NCBI GenBank assembly: GCA_963691655.1
Contig: OY829329.1
Span: forward strand, 12,848,708 to 12,912,707
Direction of reading: 5' to 3'
Length of the DNA stretch: 64,000 nt
Source of the DNA: Toxonevra muliebris
Lineage: Eukaryota; Arthropoda; Insecta; Diptera; Pallopteridae
The notes below the pieces were generated by a model. The model saw only the letters and a list, made by a program, of their open reading frames with translations. It did no database searches and had not been told where the DNA came from. Positions 1 through 12,360 of the stretch are shown in pieces. Position 1 is the stretch's first letter. Each line of letters opens with the position of its first letter. The translations under genes were made by a program, and so were the position numbers.

Positions 1-24
1 TAGGTTAAGTGGCTGCCCGGAGGC

Positions 25-350
25 GCATTTAGGTGATACCAAATGCTTGGACCTACAGGTTGAAGCTGGTTCCGAACGTCAGTGTGCTTTACTTGTATAA
101 TTTCTCATAATTCTAATTCACTTCATTTCATTAGCAACACTAGCGGTCAAGCCCTTGCCGATGAAAATCTCTTACATTTTGATAGTTGTTCATGTTCCCC
201 TTGGAAAATCTTTTGATGTAGAATAGAAATATGGAAAGATTATGAGAATTAACCACCAGACCAAGGCGGAAGTCGATCCCGCAATCTCCCGGTAGAAAGT
301 CTACTACGCTACCCGCTAAGCAATGTCTTTCTGAGTTATGTTCAAAAAAG
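25..350 (-). mobile_element. tRNA-derived SINE, copy A (degraded)
   Basis: On the minus strand the copy begins with a tRNA-like head at about 350-260. It has a decayed A-box (TTAGCGGGTAGC) and a B-box-like GGGATCGACTTCC. The body contains GGTTAATTCTCATAA, and the 3' part reads GTAGGTCCAAGCATTTGGTA. The same order of blocks recurs at 10750-11000, 25668-25850 and 35497-35692, which defines a family rather than a tRNA gene. The tail continues into AACCTA at the window edge. Confidence 0.6.
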
Positions 351-3229
351 CTTTTCACTCTCTTACCCCCGGCGGAAGCGGGAGAATTCTGCCGAAGAGA
401 TGGTCAAAAATTAAGTATATTCATAGGGGCTTCATTTATTTTCAACTCCATACAATAAATTTTCGTTTGACTATATTGTTAAAAATTTTATGACATCTAT
501 CCGCATTAGTTCTCAAGCCCAAATGTCAAAGCTTCTTTAACGAAGACGTCTCTAATTTGAGCTATAGATTTGAATCCTTACGCCTGTTTCAATTTACTTC
601 ATTAACTTCAAGAAACCCAACGCCGTTTTCGCGTTCTCCTTCACGAAAAACCAACGCCTTTCTCATAGTCTCCTTTTCTTTTCGCTCCTCAATATAATCT
701 CTGGCAAGACACCCAGGTCGCGAATTCCTAGTAAAAAGATATCGTGGCTTTAGTTTAATATGCCACACCTAAATCTTGCAGCATTTTTCGGGCTGGGGCT
801 TTTGGATTCGGGTCGAACAATGATGAAAAAAGAAACGGGGCTGGGAAGAGTACATCGAATACCAAAAATTTCGGTCAGTAATTTCCTAATCTAAAAATGA
901 GACTTAGATAAACTTTGTATTTTCAAACTAGAACTTTTCTCAATATCTCAAATTATATTCTAACCCAAAAACTTTGTGAACAGTTGTCGCCAAACATTAC
1001 GTCGGCATTCATACATTTTGGGCAAAAATCATTAAAAATTTAAACGAAATCACGTTTTCAATGTTGGCAATCAGCATTGGCTGTTGCAACAAACATAACA
1101 AAAAAAAAAAACTACGCCTTTTTAGTGTTTGGTAGTAAAGAAATTATATGCAAATAAGCTTTATGTATTTCTACATACGTAGTTAGAAGAAAAAGTCGCC
1201 AAAAGAAAAATAAAACCGCTATATAACATCAGAAGAAATACAACAAATAAAATGATCATTAAAATAATTGTTGCTAAATGTTTTCTGTTTTTGTTTTTTT
1301 TCCTCTCGAATTCAAATGCAGCAGCAATTGTTGTATGTTATTGCAGTATGTTGCAACTTGTCAAACATTCGCAGTTACAGTTACGAAATTTTCGACATAG
1401 AAACTTTGCATCGTATGCAGCGACAAAATTTTTATTTCATTTCAGTTTGATTTTACTGAAATTTCCATACCAAATTTGGTAACATTTAATGAAGCAATTA
1501 TGCTGTAAGGTAAAGAAAATTATATGCACAGTGTAGATCTATTTTGACAATTGCTTGAATTGAGGAAAGCATGAGAGGAAAACTTAAACAAAATGCTTGT
1601 CAATTTGACAATTCAAAAGAGAACAAATGCCAAAATGACTAGTGTAAACGGAAGCTGTCATTTCAAATTGACATTTTAAATGTCATATTTTCTACATAAG
1701 TTTAGCGTGTTTGATAATTTGTTTGTAGTTAAACTTTTAATGGCAGTTGACAACGAGAACGCTTCTCTTGATTTTTTTTTTATGATTTATAGGCGTTTTT
1801 AAAAGATTTTTAAACTCTTTACTCAAAAACTTTGAAAATTTTTTAGTTCTACAAATGTAAAAATAAAAGTTTACGAAATATTTTGACAGCATAATGTCAA
1901 TGTCATCAGCCCACACACTCTTCATTCTTTCACACCACATTTCAGTTCATTCAAAACTATTAAAGAAAATCTCAAAAATTTATTTTTCTTCTATGTATGT
2001 ATGTAAGTGTAATGTGTATTGTGTTATAAATTCTTGGAATTCTTTCGACACAAATTAGTCACAGCCTTCACAGCTCATCTGTTGCGCCCATTATGCTCGC
2101 TCTAAAGTTGTAAGCTGTCAAAGTGACATGTATCGCATTATACATATGTACATTGTACAGTAGTTTTACTATAAGTCTATAATTAATAAAATCAATATCA
2201 TTAACTGTAAACAACAGCGCGAGTATGAAGGGAATGGGTGGTTAAGATTCTTGACTAAAAATGATTTTTAGTTTAAATATCGTAGATGAGCATTTTTTTC
2301 TTCTAGCTATTCACATTAAGTTAAGTGGATTTTAAGTGTGTGCGTGATGTATGCTTAAATTGGCTGGAGAAATTTGTAGGGTTAAAATTGCCTCGATGAA
2401 ATTATTGAGATTTTATACATAGAGAGATGGTACTTCCTTTAATCCATACAAGAACTTGTGTATTATCTCCCCTCTTTGTCGACATAACACTCTTAGCGAT
2501 TACTTTTCCAGAAACCTTATTTACGAGAACTTTTTAGTATCTTCAAATATCTATAGAAAAATATTACACACTTCATTCTGGGCTAGGGTGACCCGGTTTA
2601 GCTTTTGAACAGAAATCCGTTTCGAAATCAGTACCAACTAATTTTCCCATTATAGTTAGCTATGAGTAAAATTTCACTGTAAATTATAATCAGAACCACT
2701 ACCGCATCCAGGGATTATGGAAGAGAGAGGTTTTTCAACCATTAAAAAAAAAATTTCAGTTCAGAAACTCGATGAGAAGGGGGAGCGGGGGTCTTATCCT
2801 CTAAACCCAAATTTTATTCTGGTATCAATCGAGACGGTTGAACAAAAATTAAGACACGCTTATAGTTGCACCTAGCCTGATGAACATATGTTGAGTTTAC
2901 AACTTTACTTACCTTACTGAGGCCTTAATAGGGTCGCCTCAGTGAAGCTCTCCCGGTTTCGACTACCGAGGTTTTCAGGGATCGCCATATAGGATGACAG
3001 TTTCTTGAGAGATTTTTTCGCATTATTTGTATTGTCTGGAAAAATTTTAGTATGTGTTTGAGATTCCCTGTCCCTACCTATGCCTATGGATACTACATAG
3101 AGTGGATTGACATACAGGAGACTTTTGTAGCCTTTATAATGACATAATTTTGTAGGAGAAGTGATGAATACAGGAAGGCTGACATTTTTTTCAACAACCC
3201 CCCCCCCCCCCCCCCGCGTTTTGTTCGAG
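351..3229. other. Intronic AT-rich sequence, no gene seen
   Basis: Only short spurious open frames occur, for example a low-complexity one at 1252-1482. Short TGTCAAATTGACA-like palindromic words cluster at 1540-1700. A stretch at 2900-3010 resembles the decayed LINE 3' end near 7200-7400. A run of 18 C residues lies at 3198-3215. Nothing else is supported. Confidence 0.5.
3198..3215 (+). repeat. Poly-C tract of 18 bases
   Basis: Uninterrupted C run in AT-rich DNA. Length may be inexact because sequencing of such runs is error-prone. Confidence 0.8.
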
Positions 3230-4500
3230 TTTTTAATTTTAAAATGCTACTAATTTTTCCTCCGAAGCTCCCTTTAGAATAGCTTTTAGATCAAAATACT
3301 ATTCCTAAAATAATTCTTGACCCAAAAACCCCTAGTACATAAAATTTAAGAAAATCGGTTTGTCCATAGATGGCGCTCCAGTACAAGGAAAATTAACTGG
3401 TAACTTTTGCTCAGCAGATCCCTTTGGAATAATTTTTAGATATAAATTTAGACAAGAGAAGAGCTCTTGGCCCAAAAAAACGCTGGTGCACTAAGTTTCA
3501 AAATATCGTCAGTCCATAGATGGCGCTCCAGTATAGGAGAATATTAAACTTTTCTCAGATTTTACTAATGTTTGCTCAGTAAACCCCTTTAGAATAGATT
3601 TAAATTGAAGCAAGAAAAGAGTCCTTGACCCTGGTGCACATATTTCTAGAAAATCCGTCGGACCATAGATGAGGCTGGAGTACTAGGAAAAATTCCACTT
3701 TTTCCTGATTTTTCTAAACTTTACTACGGAACAAATTTTGAAATATTTTTTATCAAAGTAGAGGCCAAAAATTAGGATCTTGGGTAAAAAAATCTGTTGC
3801 ACAAAATTTCAAAAAATCGGTCGATTAGATGGCGCTCTAGAACAAGGAAAAACTCAATGTTTCCCTGATCTTTCCAACTTTTGCTCGATAGTGCCCTTAG
3901 CAATATTTTTTAGGTCAAAATAGACGACAAAAATGAGTTTATTGGTTCGAAAAATCTTTGTTCAAAAAATTTGAAGAAAGTCGGTCGGCTCATAGATGGC
4001 GCTCCAGTACAAGGAAAAATACAAGTTTACCCTGATTTTTACAACTTTTTTTCGAAATACCTTTTGAAACATTTTTGGATCAAAATCGAAGCGTTTCCTG
4101 ATGCAAAGATTAAAAAAAAATCGGTCAGTCCATAGATGGCGCTCTGGTACAAGGAAAAACTCAACATTTTCTGTTTTTTAAATCAAAATAGAGGCCAACA
4201 GAGAGTTTCTGGGCCCAATAAGGCTTTGGAGCACAAAAATTCAAAATATCGGTCGATCCATAGATAATACTCCAGTATAAGAAAAAATACAACTTTCCCA
4301 TGATTTTTCTAACTTTTGTTCCGGAATCCTTTTCACAAAATATGCACAAATACAATCGGTCCATAGATGATGTTTCAGTACAAGGAAAAATTAAACTTTT
4401 CCCCGATTTTTCTAACTTGTACTCCGGAGCTCCTTCAGGAATAATTCCAAGATCTAAATAAAGGCTAAAATTGGGGTTTTCAGTCAAGGAGTCCATTTTT
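3230..4500. repeat. Degenerate tandem array around a CATAGATGGCGCTC core
   Basis: The core (C)CATAGATGGCGCTCCAGTA recurs with decay at about 3363, 3514, 3661, 3830, 3991, 4131, 4259 and 4361. Each is followed by ACAAGGAAAAA, a TTTTTCTAACTTTTGCTC-like block and AGATCAAAATAGA. Spacing runs from about 100 to 170 bp, so about eight diverged units remain. The short open frames here are products of the repeat. Confidence 0.8.
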
Positions 4501-5690
4501 TGTTTTCGTTTCGATCTTAAAATTATTCTTGAGGGGATTCTTGAATTGATATTTTCAACTTTGGTGTAGCAAGGTTTGTTGGGCCAGGAATCCTATATTT
4601 GGCCTTCTTTTGGAAGTAAAAAATATTCCAAAGGCGGCTCCGGAGCTAAAGTTAGTAAAAACTGTATTAAAATGGCCGCGGCCATCATGAGAGAGCTTGT
4701 AGTAGTTAGAAGGGATGAAGGACCATACCATTGCAGGGATTGCAAAACTTACCAAATATGGACATGGATTGCGTAGGATCTTGGTGTAAACACTATAAGA
4801 TCATAGATGAAACCATAAAGGTTGAGTTTTCGTCTCCTGCTAGCATTAGATGAATTTAGTTCTCGTAGAAAAGTCGACAACCATAGGAAACTCGAATTCG
4901 TTGTTCAACGCCCCATCCCCCACCCTCCCCCCCTCACTCCTCCTCTTCCTCTTCACAAATATTTCTAATACATTCATCACCTTCCATCTCCAAGTAAATT
5001 AAACCATTTTAGCATAGCGGTAAAAATTCTTGCATAGCCGCTTAAAATCTAATAAAATATTCACATTATGTAATCGCTGATTACGTGCAGATTCTAAGCT
5101 CCCAATGATTCTCTCTAAAACACACATTTCTTTAAAGTGTTGTTGATAGAAAAGAAAATCACCTGAAAGACATAGGAAGACTAAAACTTAAGCCTAACAT
5201 ATACACAATTGAGCTGTTTAAAATATTTCTTCTTCTTTTTTTGCAACACTAATTTGACAGCATAAAGTCAGATTACATTTGAGCTTATCATTTGACAAGT
5301 TATCTATAGACCAACAACATGGGAACAAAATTAAGGATATCAGTAGCAAAACACAGCTACCAACGAACGAGTAAACGCACGACAACATCAATAACAACCA
5401 AAACGTGTAAGCGGAAGCTAATGTTAGCCATGAGTAAACTTGTATTAACAACAAACTTTTTTCTGTTATTCCAAAAAAAAAAACAATAACATCATTTCAT
5501 ACATTTTCATAATTTCATAACAAAATATAAGTAAGAAGGAAAAAGTGTAAGCAGTAGACGCTTATCGCAATTTTTAATCAACATTATCGCATTTAAGACA
5601 CACTCTCTTTAAAACGAGACTTTTTTTCTTTGTCTCATACTGAATGCGAATCCTCAATCTGCAGTGTTTTGCTCTTGTAGAAGACAGTGA
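4501..5690. other. Intronic sequence, no gene seen
   Basis: No recognisable coding domain. A C-rich patch lies near 4911-4945. The small open frames on both strands overlap each other and show no family similarity. Confidence 0.4.
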
Positions 5691-7150
5691 CGGGAATTGA
5701 AATATTTCCGAGCAAAAATAATTAAGTTCTTTGGAATCTCTAGAGCTAAAAAGGTCGAAATTAAATCACGATCCAAAAAATGAACTTCCGAAAAGCGAAA
5801 CTCCTGAGTTTTTTACGATTTAGATAGCTAAATTGGTTAGAGTGAAGAACTTGCCACGGATGAATAATTCCGAACCATTTTGAGAGGTATCGAACTAATA
5901 GTTTTTTCTAAGCCAAACCCTTGGGAAGTCGGATCCTGGCTAGAGCGGGTCATTAAATACGAAACGTACTTGTGGTTTCAATAGTTAATATTTTTACGAT
6001 ATTATCTGCTGTAGTGAGGCACCAAGATCCTGCCAACTGCTGTGCAAACTTCGTTCACGAACTCGGATATTTTCGAAGTATTTTCAAGCAGCACCAAGTA
6101 GCCGCACCTTCTCTGATATTAGTCACAATCTGTTATATATTCTTTGCTTAAAGTAAGGAAGGAGAGTAAAATTAAGTAACTGTTCCCATTTGGAAAACGC
6201 AGACACTGTTTCGACGCCAAATTTGGGATATTCTCTATATTTATTTATTTGAATTTTTGTAATGGTCCGAATTGATAAGGTTTCCTTAACTCGTTCTTTA
6301 AAGTTTCATTGAGAAAAAATTCAGGCAGAACTGAATATACAAAGAAAGTGAGCGAAACTCATTTTTTTGACTAAACCTAGGAATAATTTTGGTTCTGTGC
6401 AAGTTGCAGAGCGCAAACGAGAGTTCACTCATCGATCTTTACCCTATTAGGACTGAAGTCAGCTTAGAAATTTCCAGTTTTATCCTCAATACCCAAAATG
6501 TTGAAATAAAATCGTGGAAGTAGACTTTAAAAACTCGAAGTTCTTAGGTTTCCTACGATCTAGATTGGTTGGAGCGATGCACCAGATTCAGAAGAGTTCC
6601 CTGTGTCTTTAACCGAATAGTTGTTTCCCAAGTCTGATCTTTGGATAAGAAACCTTATAACAAGCATTTCGATGCCAGATTTGGGGTGATCTCTAAATTT
6701 ATTTGTTTTAATGTTCGTAAGATTTCGCAGTTTTTATTTAAAAAAGTAAGTTTTTGCCTAGCTAGAGCTTTACGTGCAGAGAAAATGAACGAAAATCTTA
6801 TTGTTGTCCAAGTCTTTCGCACAACTTGGTTTGGAAAATACAGAACCCGTTGGCTTGTTCACCCATCGACTAGTCCCGCATAGGGACTGAAGTCTGCCTT
6901 GAAATTTTCTGTTCTATCCTCAAATTCCCAAATGCTGAAATCAAATCGCGACAAAACGGAGCTCTTCGAAGGTTTTCTGTAATGAACTACCGGCGAATAG
7001 TTGTTTCCGCTCCATCTGCGTAGATTTAGGTAGACAGAAGGAATTCAGTTACTTATTTTCAGTTACTAATTTTGTCGCCAAGTATCTCAATAAGACTGAA
7101 ATCAGGATAGAAACTTCCAATTGGCAGAAGCTTCCTTACCGTAACATAAG
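5690..7150. repeat. Degenerate tandem repeat, unit about 440 bp
   Basis: The block GACTGAAGTCAGCTTAGAAA plus TTTCCAGTTTTATCCTCAA at about 6450 recurs at about 6888 (GACTGAAGTCTGCCTTGAAA), followed in both by CCCAAAATG-type, AAATCG and GGTTTTC-type blocks. A more diverged version covers about 5690-6240, sharing the TTTCGACGCCAAATTTGGG block with TTTCGATGCCAGATTTGGG at 6667. The array is old and noncoding. Confidence 0.6.
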
Positions 7151-7204
7151 TGAACAGTCGGTTCCATCTTTGATTGTCAGATTGGAGATGTTCAGAATAC
7201 ATAT

Positions 7205-7500
7205 ATCTGTTCTAGATTAGATTAGATTGAATAAAGAGCGGGAACTTTGTCACCTAGGTACCGAGGCCTCAGTTGCGGCTATTGTGACAAACTCTATAGA
7301 CCACAAATCATTCTTGAGTCTTGCATTCGTTAAGAATTCTAAGACATTCTTGAGAGATTTGTCCGCAATTTCTGACGGTTCTAGGTAGTTCTGTTCTAAC
7401 TTTGTCAAGGAGAGTTTAAAGAGATTGCGCCTGAAATTTGTGTGGTTGATGCTTTCTGAGTTATTTAAATTCGTTCACCTTTTTTACCCTCCAAAGTAAG
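7205..7500 (-). mobile_element. Probable decayed LINE 3' end
   Basis: On the minus strand the segment ends in CAATCTAATCTAATCTAG, a simple-repeat tail like that of LOA/I-type LINEs, preceded by GTCACAATAGCCGCAACTGA, a plausible 3' UTR. A similar decayed block occurs at 2900-3010. No protein domain is readable, so the call rests on tail and similarity only. Confidence 0.35.
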
Positions 7501-9029
7501 TGCTGAAGGATTTGAATCCCCATGCAATTGATTTAAGTAAACTTTAACTTTGTTCGGGATTAATTCTGACTTCGATCTCCCTCGTTAATCCACCAAACTT
7601 TGTATTATCTACCATGATCTCCTACTTTGGGACCCAACTGATCGTTACCTTGTTCTGAAGAAAGAGTCAATGCAGTTCCTCTCTACGCTCTAATCTGAAA
7701 GCTACATACCATGGACCTGAGTTTTTGAGCCCAAATGCAGACATCAGCGAAGTAATTCCTCTTTATATTGTACAACAATTCTAGTATTGTAAGATCTTAA
7801 ACTTGAAAGAAGGTGTATGGCGGTCAAAAGGTTCGAGACTTACTAAATCGAAGCAATTGTCCAACTTGTCATGTTTTTTTCGATAAATTACGTGACGATT
7901 AGTACGTTCACGGATCAGACGATTCCAGTCCGGGTTTATATATAAAAAATATTTCTATTCAAGAATTTCAAAGATACCCTACACCGTATCATCGCAGAGG
8001 CCTTTACACTGATCTGACTGGTGATGCCGGTGATGTTTTTTTTTTTCAGTTATAAAGTTTGACGCACAAGCGCGCGCGTTACGTTATTTTGATTGCATTA
8101 CGTTGTTGACGCTGTTGTTGCTGTCTGTTGTTCTTGCTGTTGGTGGTGGCGGTGATGATGGTAGTACCGGTACTGGTGGTAGTGGTGTCGCTGCTGCTGT
8201 TATTGTCGGCATTCATTATGTTTAAATGCTCGTATATGATATTTTTTCTTTAAGGCCTACAATTTTTCTCACACACAATCTAAACTCTGCTTCTTCTTCT
8301 GCTTGCATCCTCTCATCTACCAATGAACCTCTTGTTGCTGCTTCAATGGTTTGTTGTCGTTGCTAGTTGCTGGTTGCTTCTCAATGATTGCAATCTTGAG
8401 TGAGATTTTTTGTTTCCAATTTTCTTATCTCGTTTTTGTTTTTTTTTTTTTTTTTGTTTTTTTTTGCGCGTTTGATGTTTGTAACTTGTTTTAGAATTTT
8501 TTATGGTCTGTTTGCATTATGTTTGCTTTCAATCAAGGTTAGTTCAACACGACTCGACTGCTGCAACTGCGCGAGACTGTGGCATTTCTTGATATGTTTA
8601 TTTGAAAAATATGTAAAATGCAACAAGTAACAAGTAATCAATGTTTGAAATGTTTGGAATTTTCATTTAAAAATTGTTTTTTTTACTGATAAGGACGAAC
8701 GGAAAAAATGTGAACAATGAATTGTTTTGTTTGCATTACAATTTTAATAAAAGTGATCCTCATTTATGCGGGTACAATGTATACAGAATGTGATTTTGGA
8801 CATTAGTACATGCATTTTTTAATTTCACTAAAATTAATAAACAAAATGAGCAAAACGAGACTTCCAGAATATTTGAGAGTCTAGAAATGGCGAGGGACCT
8901 CTTTACATAAACTTTGTTTAACTATTAATGCGGCCTAAAAACTAAACCCCTGATTATAAAATATATGGACCGGGTAGGATTGCTGCAAAAGAGCATCTTA
9001 TGATAGCTGTCATGACCTAGAACACGAAT
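7500..9029. other. Intronic sequence with trinucleotide microsatellites
   Basis: 8100-8215 is rich in imperfect GTT, GCT, GGT and GAT triplets, and long T runs follow at 8430-8466. No gene was recognised. The open frame near 8400 is a low-complexity phenylalanine-rich reading of the T tracts. Confidence 0.5.
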
Positions 9030-10512
9030 TTGCTGTAGGATTTGTGGTCGGCAGGAGACTGCTTCATCTGGCCTCGTGGTTGACGCCAGTGAATGAACAC
9101 TTAGCCATTATCTGCATCAAGGCACAATTCTTCAACAGCAGCCTGATTTGTACCCATATCTCGACGAACGAGAAAGATGAAACAACCAAAGATGATTTCT
9201 ACGAACACCACCGCAAAATTTATGCTTTCGATATGCTAAAGTGGGAAAGGAGAGTCTCTGCGGTTCAACAATCGGAAGTTTCAGGAAAATTCACGACGAA
9301 ACCATCGAAAATGGACGAGGCTGATCGATTTGGCCGTGGCTAAGAACATGATAGTATCAGCAGATTTCAGCATCTCAACATCAGCCTGATTTGTGTCTAC
9401 ATCCCGACGGATGAGAAAGATGAAGCGACAAAAGATGATTTCTACGAACTCTACTAAAGTGAGAAAAGAGAGTCTCTGCGGGAAACGTACGAGGCTGATC
9501 GACTTTCGCCGCGGTAAGAAAAACGATAGACAGTACCAGCAGATTCCAACATCTCAATACCAACCTTACTTGTGTTCACGCCCTCTTCGGATGAGAAGAA
9601 CAAAGCGACCAAAAATGATTTCAGCAAACTCTTTGACAAACCTTAAGAGCACTGCACCCGTCACGATATTATAATCGTGTTAGATCTCTTCAACTCTGAG
9701 ATAGGCAAGGTGAGTCTCTACGGTTCAACGAATGGGAAAATAACTTTCCACTGTGAAACCACCGAAAACGTTATGAGACTGGTCGACTTCACTACGGCGA
9801 GGAACATGACAGTTACTAGCGCCAGATTCCAGCATCTAAAAATTTATAAGTCCACTTGGCTGTCTCCTGTCTCAAAACAAAATTGGTAATCTTGTGTTCG
9901 ACGGAAGGCACGCTTCCAGTATCGACTGGAACAACAACTTGATTGTAGCCAAGGTCCGCCGCTGTGTAGTGAAACGCTTACGGAGACGTACACAAAAAAA
10001 GCTGGTTGTAGAAAAACAGCAATCGCAACAGATAGCCGAACTCTTTGCGAATTAGCTGACACTCCTATTGCAAAATATCGCTCAACTTTATGATATATTA
10101 TATGCGCGCAGTGAACACACTTCTCCCGTTCGGCTGTCGAAGAGAAGCTACCATCATCAACGGCGAAATTTGAGATACTACCATGAGGCAAAAAACATAG
10201 TATACAGAGCTACCCAGCAGTCAGTTGCAACGCGAATCGCTAAGAAGCGATACAGCGAGTTGAGCTGAGAGGAGAAAGGTATTTTCCGGCAAAATATGTG
10301 AGCGCGATGATATCGAGATGTTCGAGGACAGAAATGAGGTCCCGAAATTCTTCGAAAAAACAAGACGCCTGACTAACGGTTTGAAAACTGGGACCTCTTT
10401 CTGCAAAGACGAAGGTAGAAACCTGGTGTCTGATATCCAGGGTATGATGAGGTTATACAGGAAGCACTACTCGAGACAGCCAAGACCGATCACCGATTGT
10501 AGTGCCTACTAA
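9030..10512 (+). mobile_element. RTE-clade LINE relic, endonuclease to pre-reverse-transcriptase region
   Basis: Broken plus-strand frames match the APE-type endonuclease and linker of RTE LINEs. Segments include AIICIKAQFFNSSLICTH then NEKDETTKDDFYE; RLVDFTTARNMTVTSARFQ then STWLSP; and further on NIVYRATQQSVATRIAKKRY, then RNEVPKFFEKTRRLTNGLKT and a last segment up to about 10510. Many stops and frameshifts make it inactive. The endonuclease start (SLICTH...DDFYE) occurs three times, at about 9133, 9380 and 9552, so this part has been duplicated internally. The reverse transcriptase itself is missing; a separate RTE copy at 44-45 kb carries that part. Confidence 0.75.
9130..9845 (+). repeat. 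Internal triplication within the RTE endonuclease region
   Basis: Three consecutive blocks each begin with a CAGCCTGATTTGT-like string, run through GATGAGAAAGATGAA and GATGATTTCTACGAA, and reach a TTCCAGCATCT-like end. The starts at about 9133, 9380 and 9552 are unequally spaced because the units carry different internal deletions. The unit boundaries share AACATC/AATACC-type homology. Confidence 0.7.
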
Positions 10513-10749
10513 AAAAGAAAATAAGTAAATAGAGTTGACTGCAATTAGCTACCCAAAGAGGTTTGTAGACGGAGGTTAGTTTAGGTCTAGAAGAAGATTT
10601 TGTTTTATCATTTCCACTCGGAAATCAGTTGTGGCCCATTTTGAGCCCCTTCGTTTTGTGTTTTTGGGACAATACCATGAACTAAATTCATATGAAACTA
10701 AATTGAAACCAGTTAAATAGATATCCAGGGACTCAGGCCATAACGACCC

Positions 10750-11000
10750 ATTGTGATGCCACATGGTTGGACTTATAGTTTAACGGCGGCTTCGAGCGGC
10801 GGTCTGGCAATTTGTTATCACTTGGTGGTTTTGCCACTGTCTTCTAAGAAGTGTACTCGTAAAATTTCTTCTAATTCTCTGCATATCGATAGTGAATATA
10901 AAAACGTTATGAGAATTAAACACCAAAAAAAGACGTGAATCGAACCCACAGGGTATGGGAAAGTCTAGTACGCCATCCACTGGACTACCGAAGACGTTGT
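10750..11000 (-). mobile_element. tRNA-derived SINE, copy B
   Basis: Minus strand: A-box region GGTAGTCCAGTGGATGGCG near 10990-10970, B-box GGTTCGATTCACG-like near 10937, body TTTAATTCTCATAACG and TATTCACTATCGATATGC, then a 3' part ATAAGTCCAACCATGTGGCA followed by TCACAATGGG. Block order equals that of the copies at 25-350 and 35497-35692. The 3' TGTGGCATCACAATG resembles the 3' UTR of the LINE fragment at 59930-60239. Confidence 0.75.
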
Positions 11001-11039
11001 AAAATCAATTGGTACTCTTTATAAATTTCAACAAATCCG

Positions 11040-11350
11040 CGGTATCTTTACCCCTAACTTCTAAGTTGAAGAAGAACCTGTAGTACAAGATATTCAGAGA
11101 GTCGATGTTGGGTTGATTCAACTTCCTCTACATTACCGCAGCTTCTGCAGTAATTCTTGAACCCTATGTAGTTGGCAATTCTTCGAGCATAATTTAAATG
11201 ACACAGTGTCTCGTGAACACTCCAGTCACTATTCGGATTAATGGTCTGTCCAGGGTTAGGAGGCAATAGTTAAGACGGAAATGGTATTGATGACTAAGGA
11301 AGGGGCCTGTAATCAACCATAATCTGTTGCGGCTTCCCTCGCCACATAGC
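11040..11350 (-). mobile_element. LOA/I-type LINE 3' fragment (degraded)
   Basis: The minus strand reads NYCRSCGNVEEVEST followed by QH, the remains of the C-x2-C...E-T-x-x-H zinc knuckle found after RNase H in LOA/I-type LINEs. The usual HLLCECP continuation is broken. There is no intact frame. The region lies directly next to the SINE copy at 10750-11000. Confidence 0.5.
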
Positions 11351-12335
11351 AATATCTCATGGGGCAGCTCAAATCACTTGAAAAAAATTTGTCAAAGTCT
11401 TACTAGAGAATATTAAGTAATTTTATGTAATGAAATATTGCATTTTAATTGTGTAATTTCCATTTCAGCCAATTAATTATCGTTATACACTGGCTGTTAT
11501 GTTCCAGTGATAAGCACCACTCAAAAGTTCAACAAATGTGCATTTTAATTTAAGTTTAGCTTAGCAGACAACGACGACGACGACGACGACATAATTGACA
11601 TTATAGCGATAAGATTAAGAAAATTTACCCATACCCAGAAAAAGAAACCGGTGGTGGTGACGTCGGTGGTGGTGGCGGTGAGAATTGAACACAAATTGCG
11701 TGTCTTATGACAAGTATGCAATGCAGCATCGCAATGTGTGCTCAAAAGTTAGCAGTAAAAAAACCCAAAACACACATACAAACTAATCAAGGCTAACAGA
11801 AAAAAAAATCATAAAATTAACATTAAAATGTATTTAATTTAATTAGAAAAGAAATATGCACAAATGGATTTGGAAGAGAGAGAGAGAGAGGAAAGTAATA
11901 GCAGTATGGCAACTTCATTCCACTTCACTGAAGTGTTGTGCTGCCAATGCGTCCGTTAAGTGCGTCAACATTTGAAGCATAATGTAATGCGTTGTATATA
12001 ATATACTTGCAGTTATGTGGAAGTAACTATGACTAATCTGTCATAATCTGCAGTACAGAAAACAATATTAAAATTTCACTGCACCGCAGCACAATAAAAA
12101 TACATTTTCATGTGCAACATATGCTGTACGTTTCTTGTTTTTTGGTTTTTATTTTTACTTTGCATTTACCGCATTACAACGTCATTTTAGCGATAAGTTC
12201 ATAAAAAAAAACATAAAAAAAAAAACAAAGTACAAGGCGTTAATGTGAAAAATGAAGCAGTTATTTTTTTTACTTTTTCTTTTTCATTTAAATTAAGTTT
12301 TAACCAAAAATAATACAAATAATAACACTGTGCAA
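11351..12335. other. Intronic sequence with microsatellites
   Basis: (ACG)n occurs at 11571-11591, imperfect (GGTGGT)n at 11649-11680 and (AG)n near 11876-11892. The rest is AT-rich without a recognisable gene. Confidence 0.6.
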
Positions 12336-12360
12336 CAGAGAAAATCGGATGGGCGATTTC

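Noticed and set aside
1252..1482. Possible small secreted protein frame
   Set aside because: Low-complexity phenylalanine/leucine reading of T-rich DNA with an overlapping alternative frame; no support.
8125..8215. Possible LN exon because of TGGTGG (Trp-Trp) words
   Set aside because: The words are part of a GGT/GTT trinucleotide tract; no laminin residues surround them.
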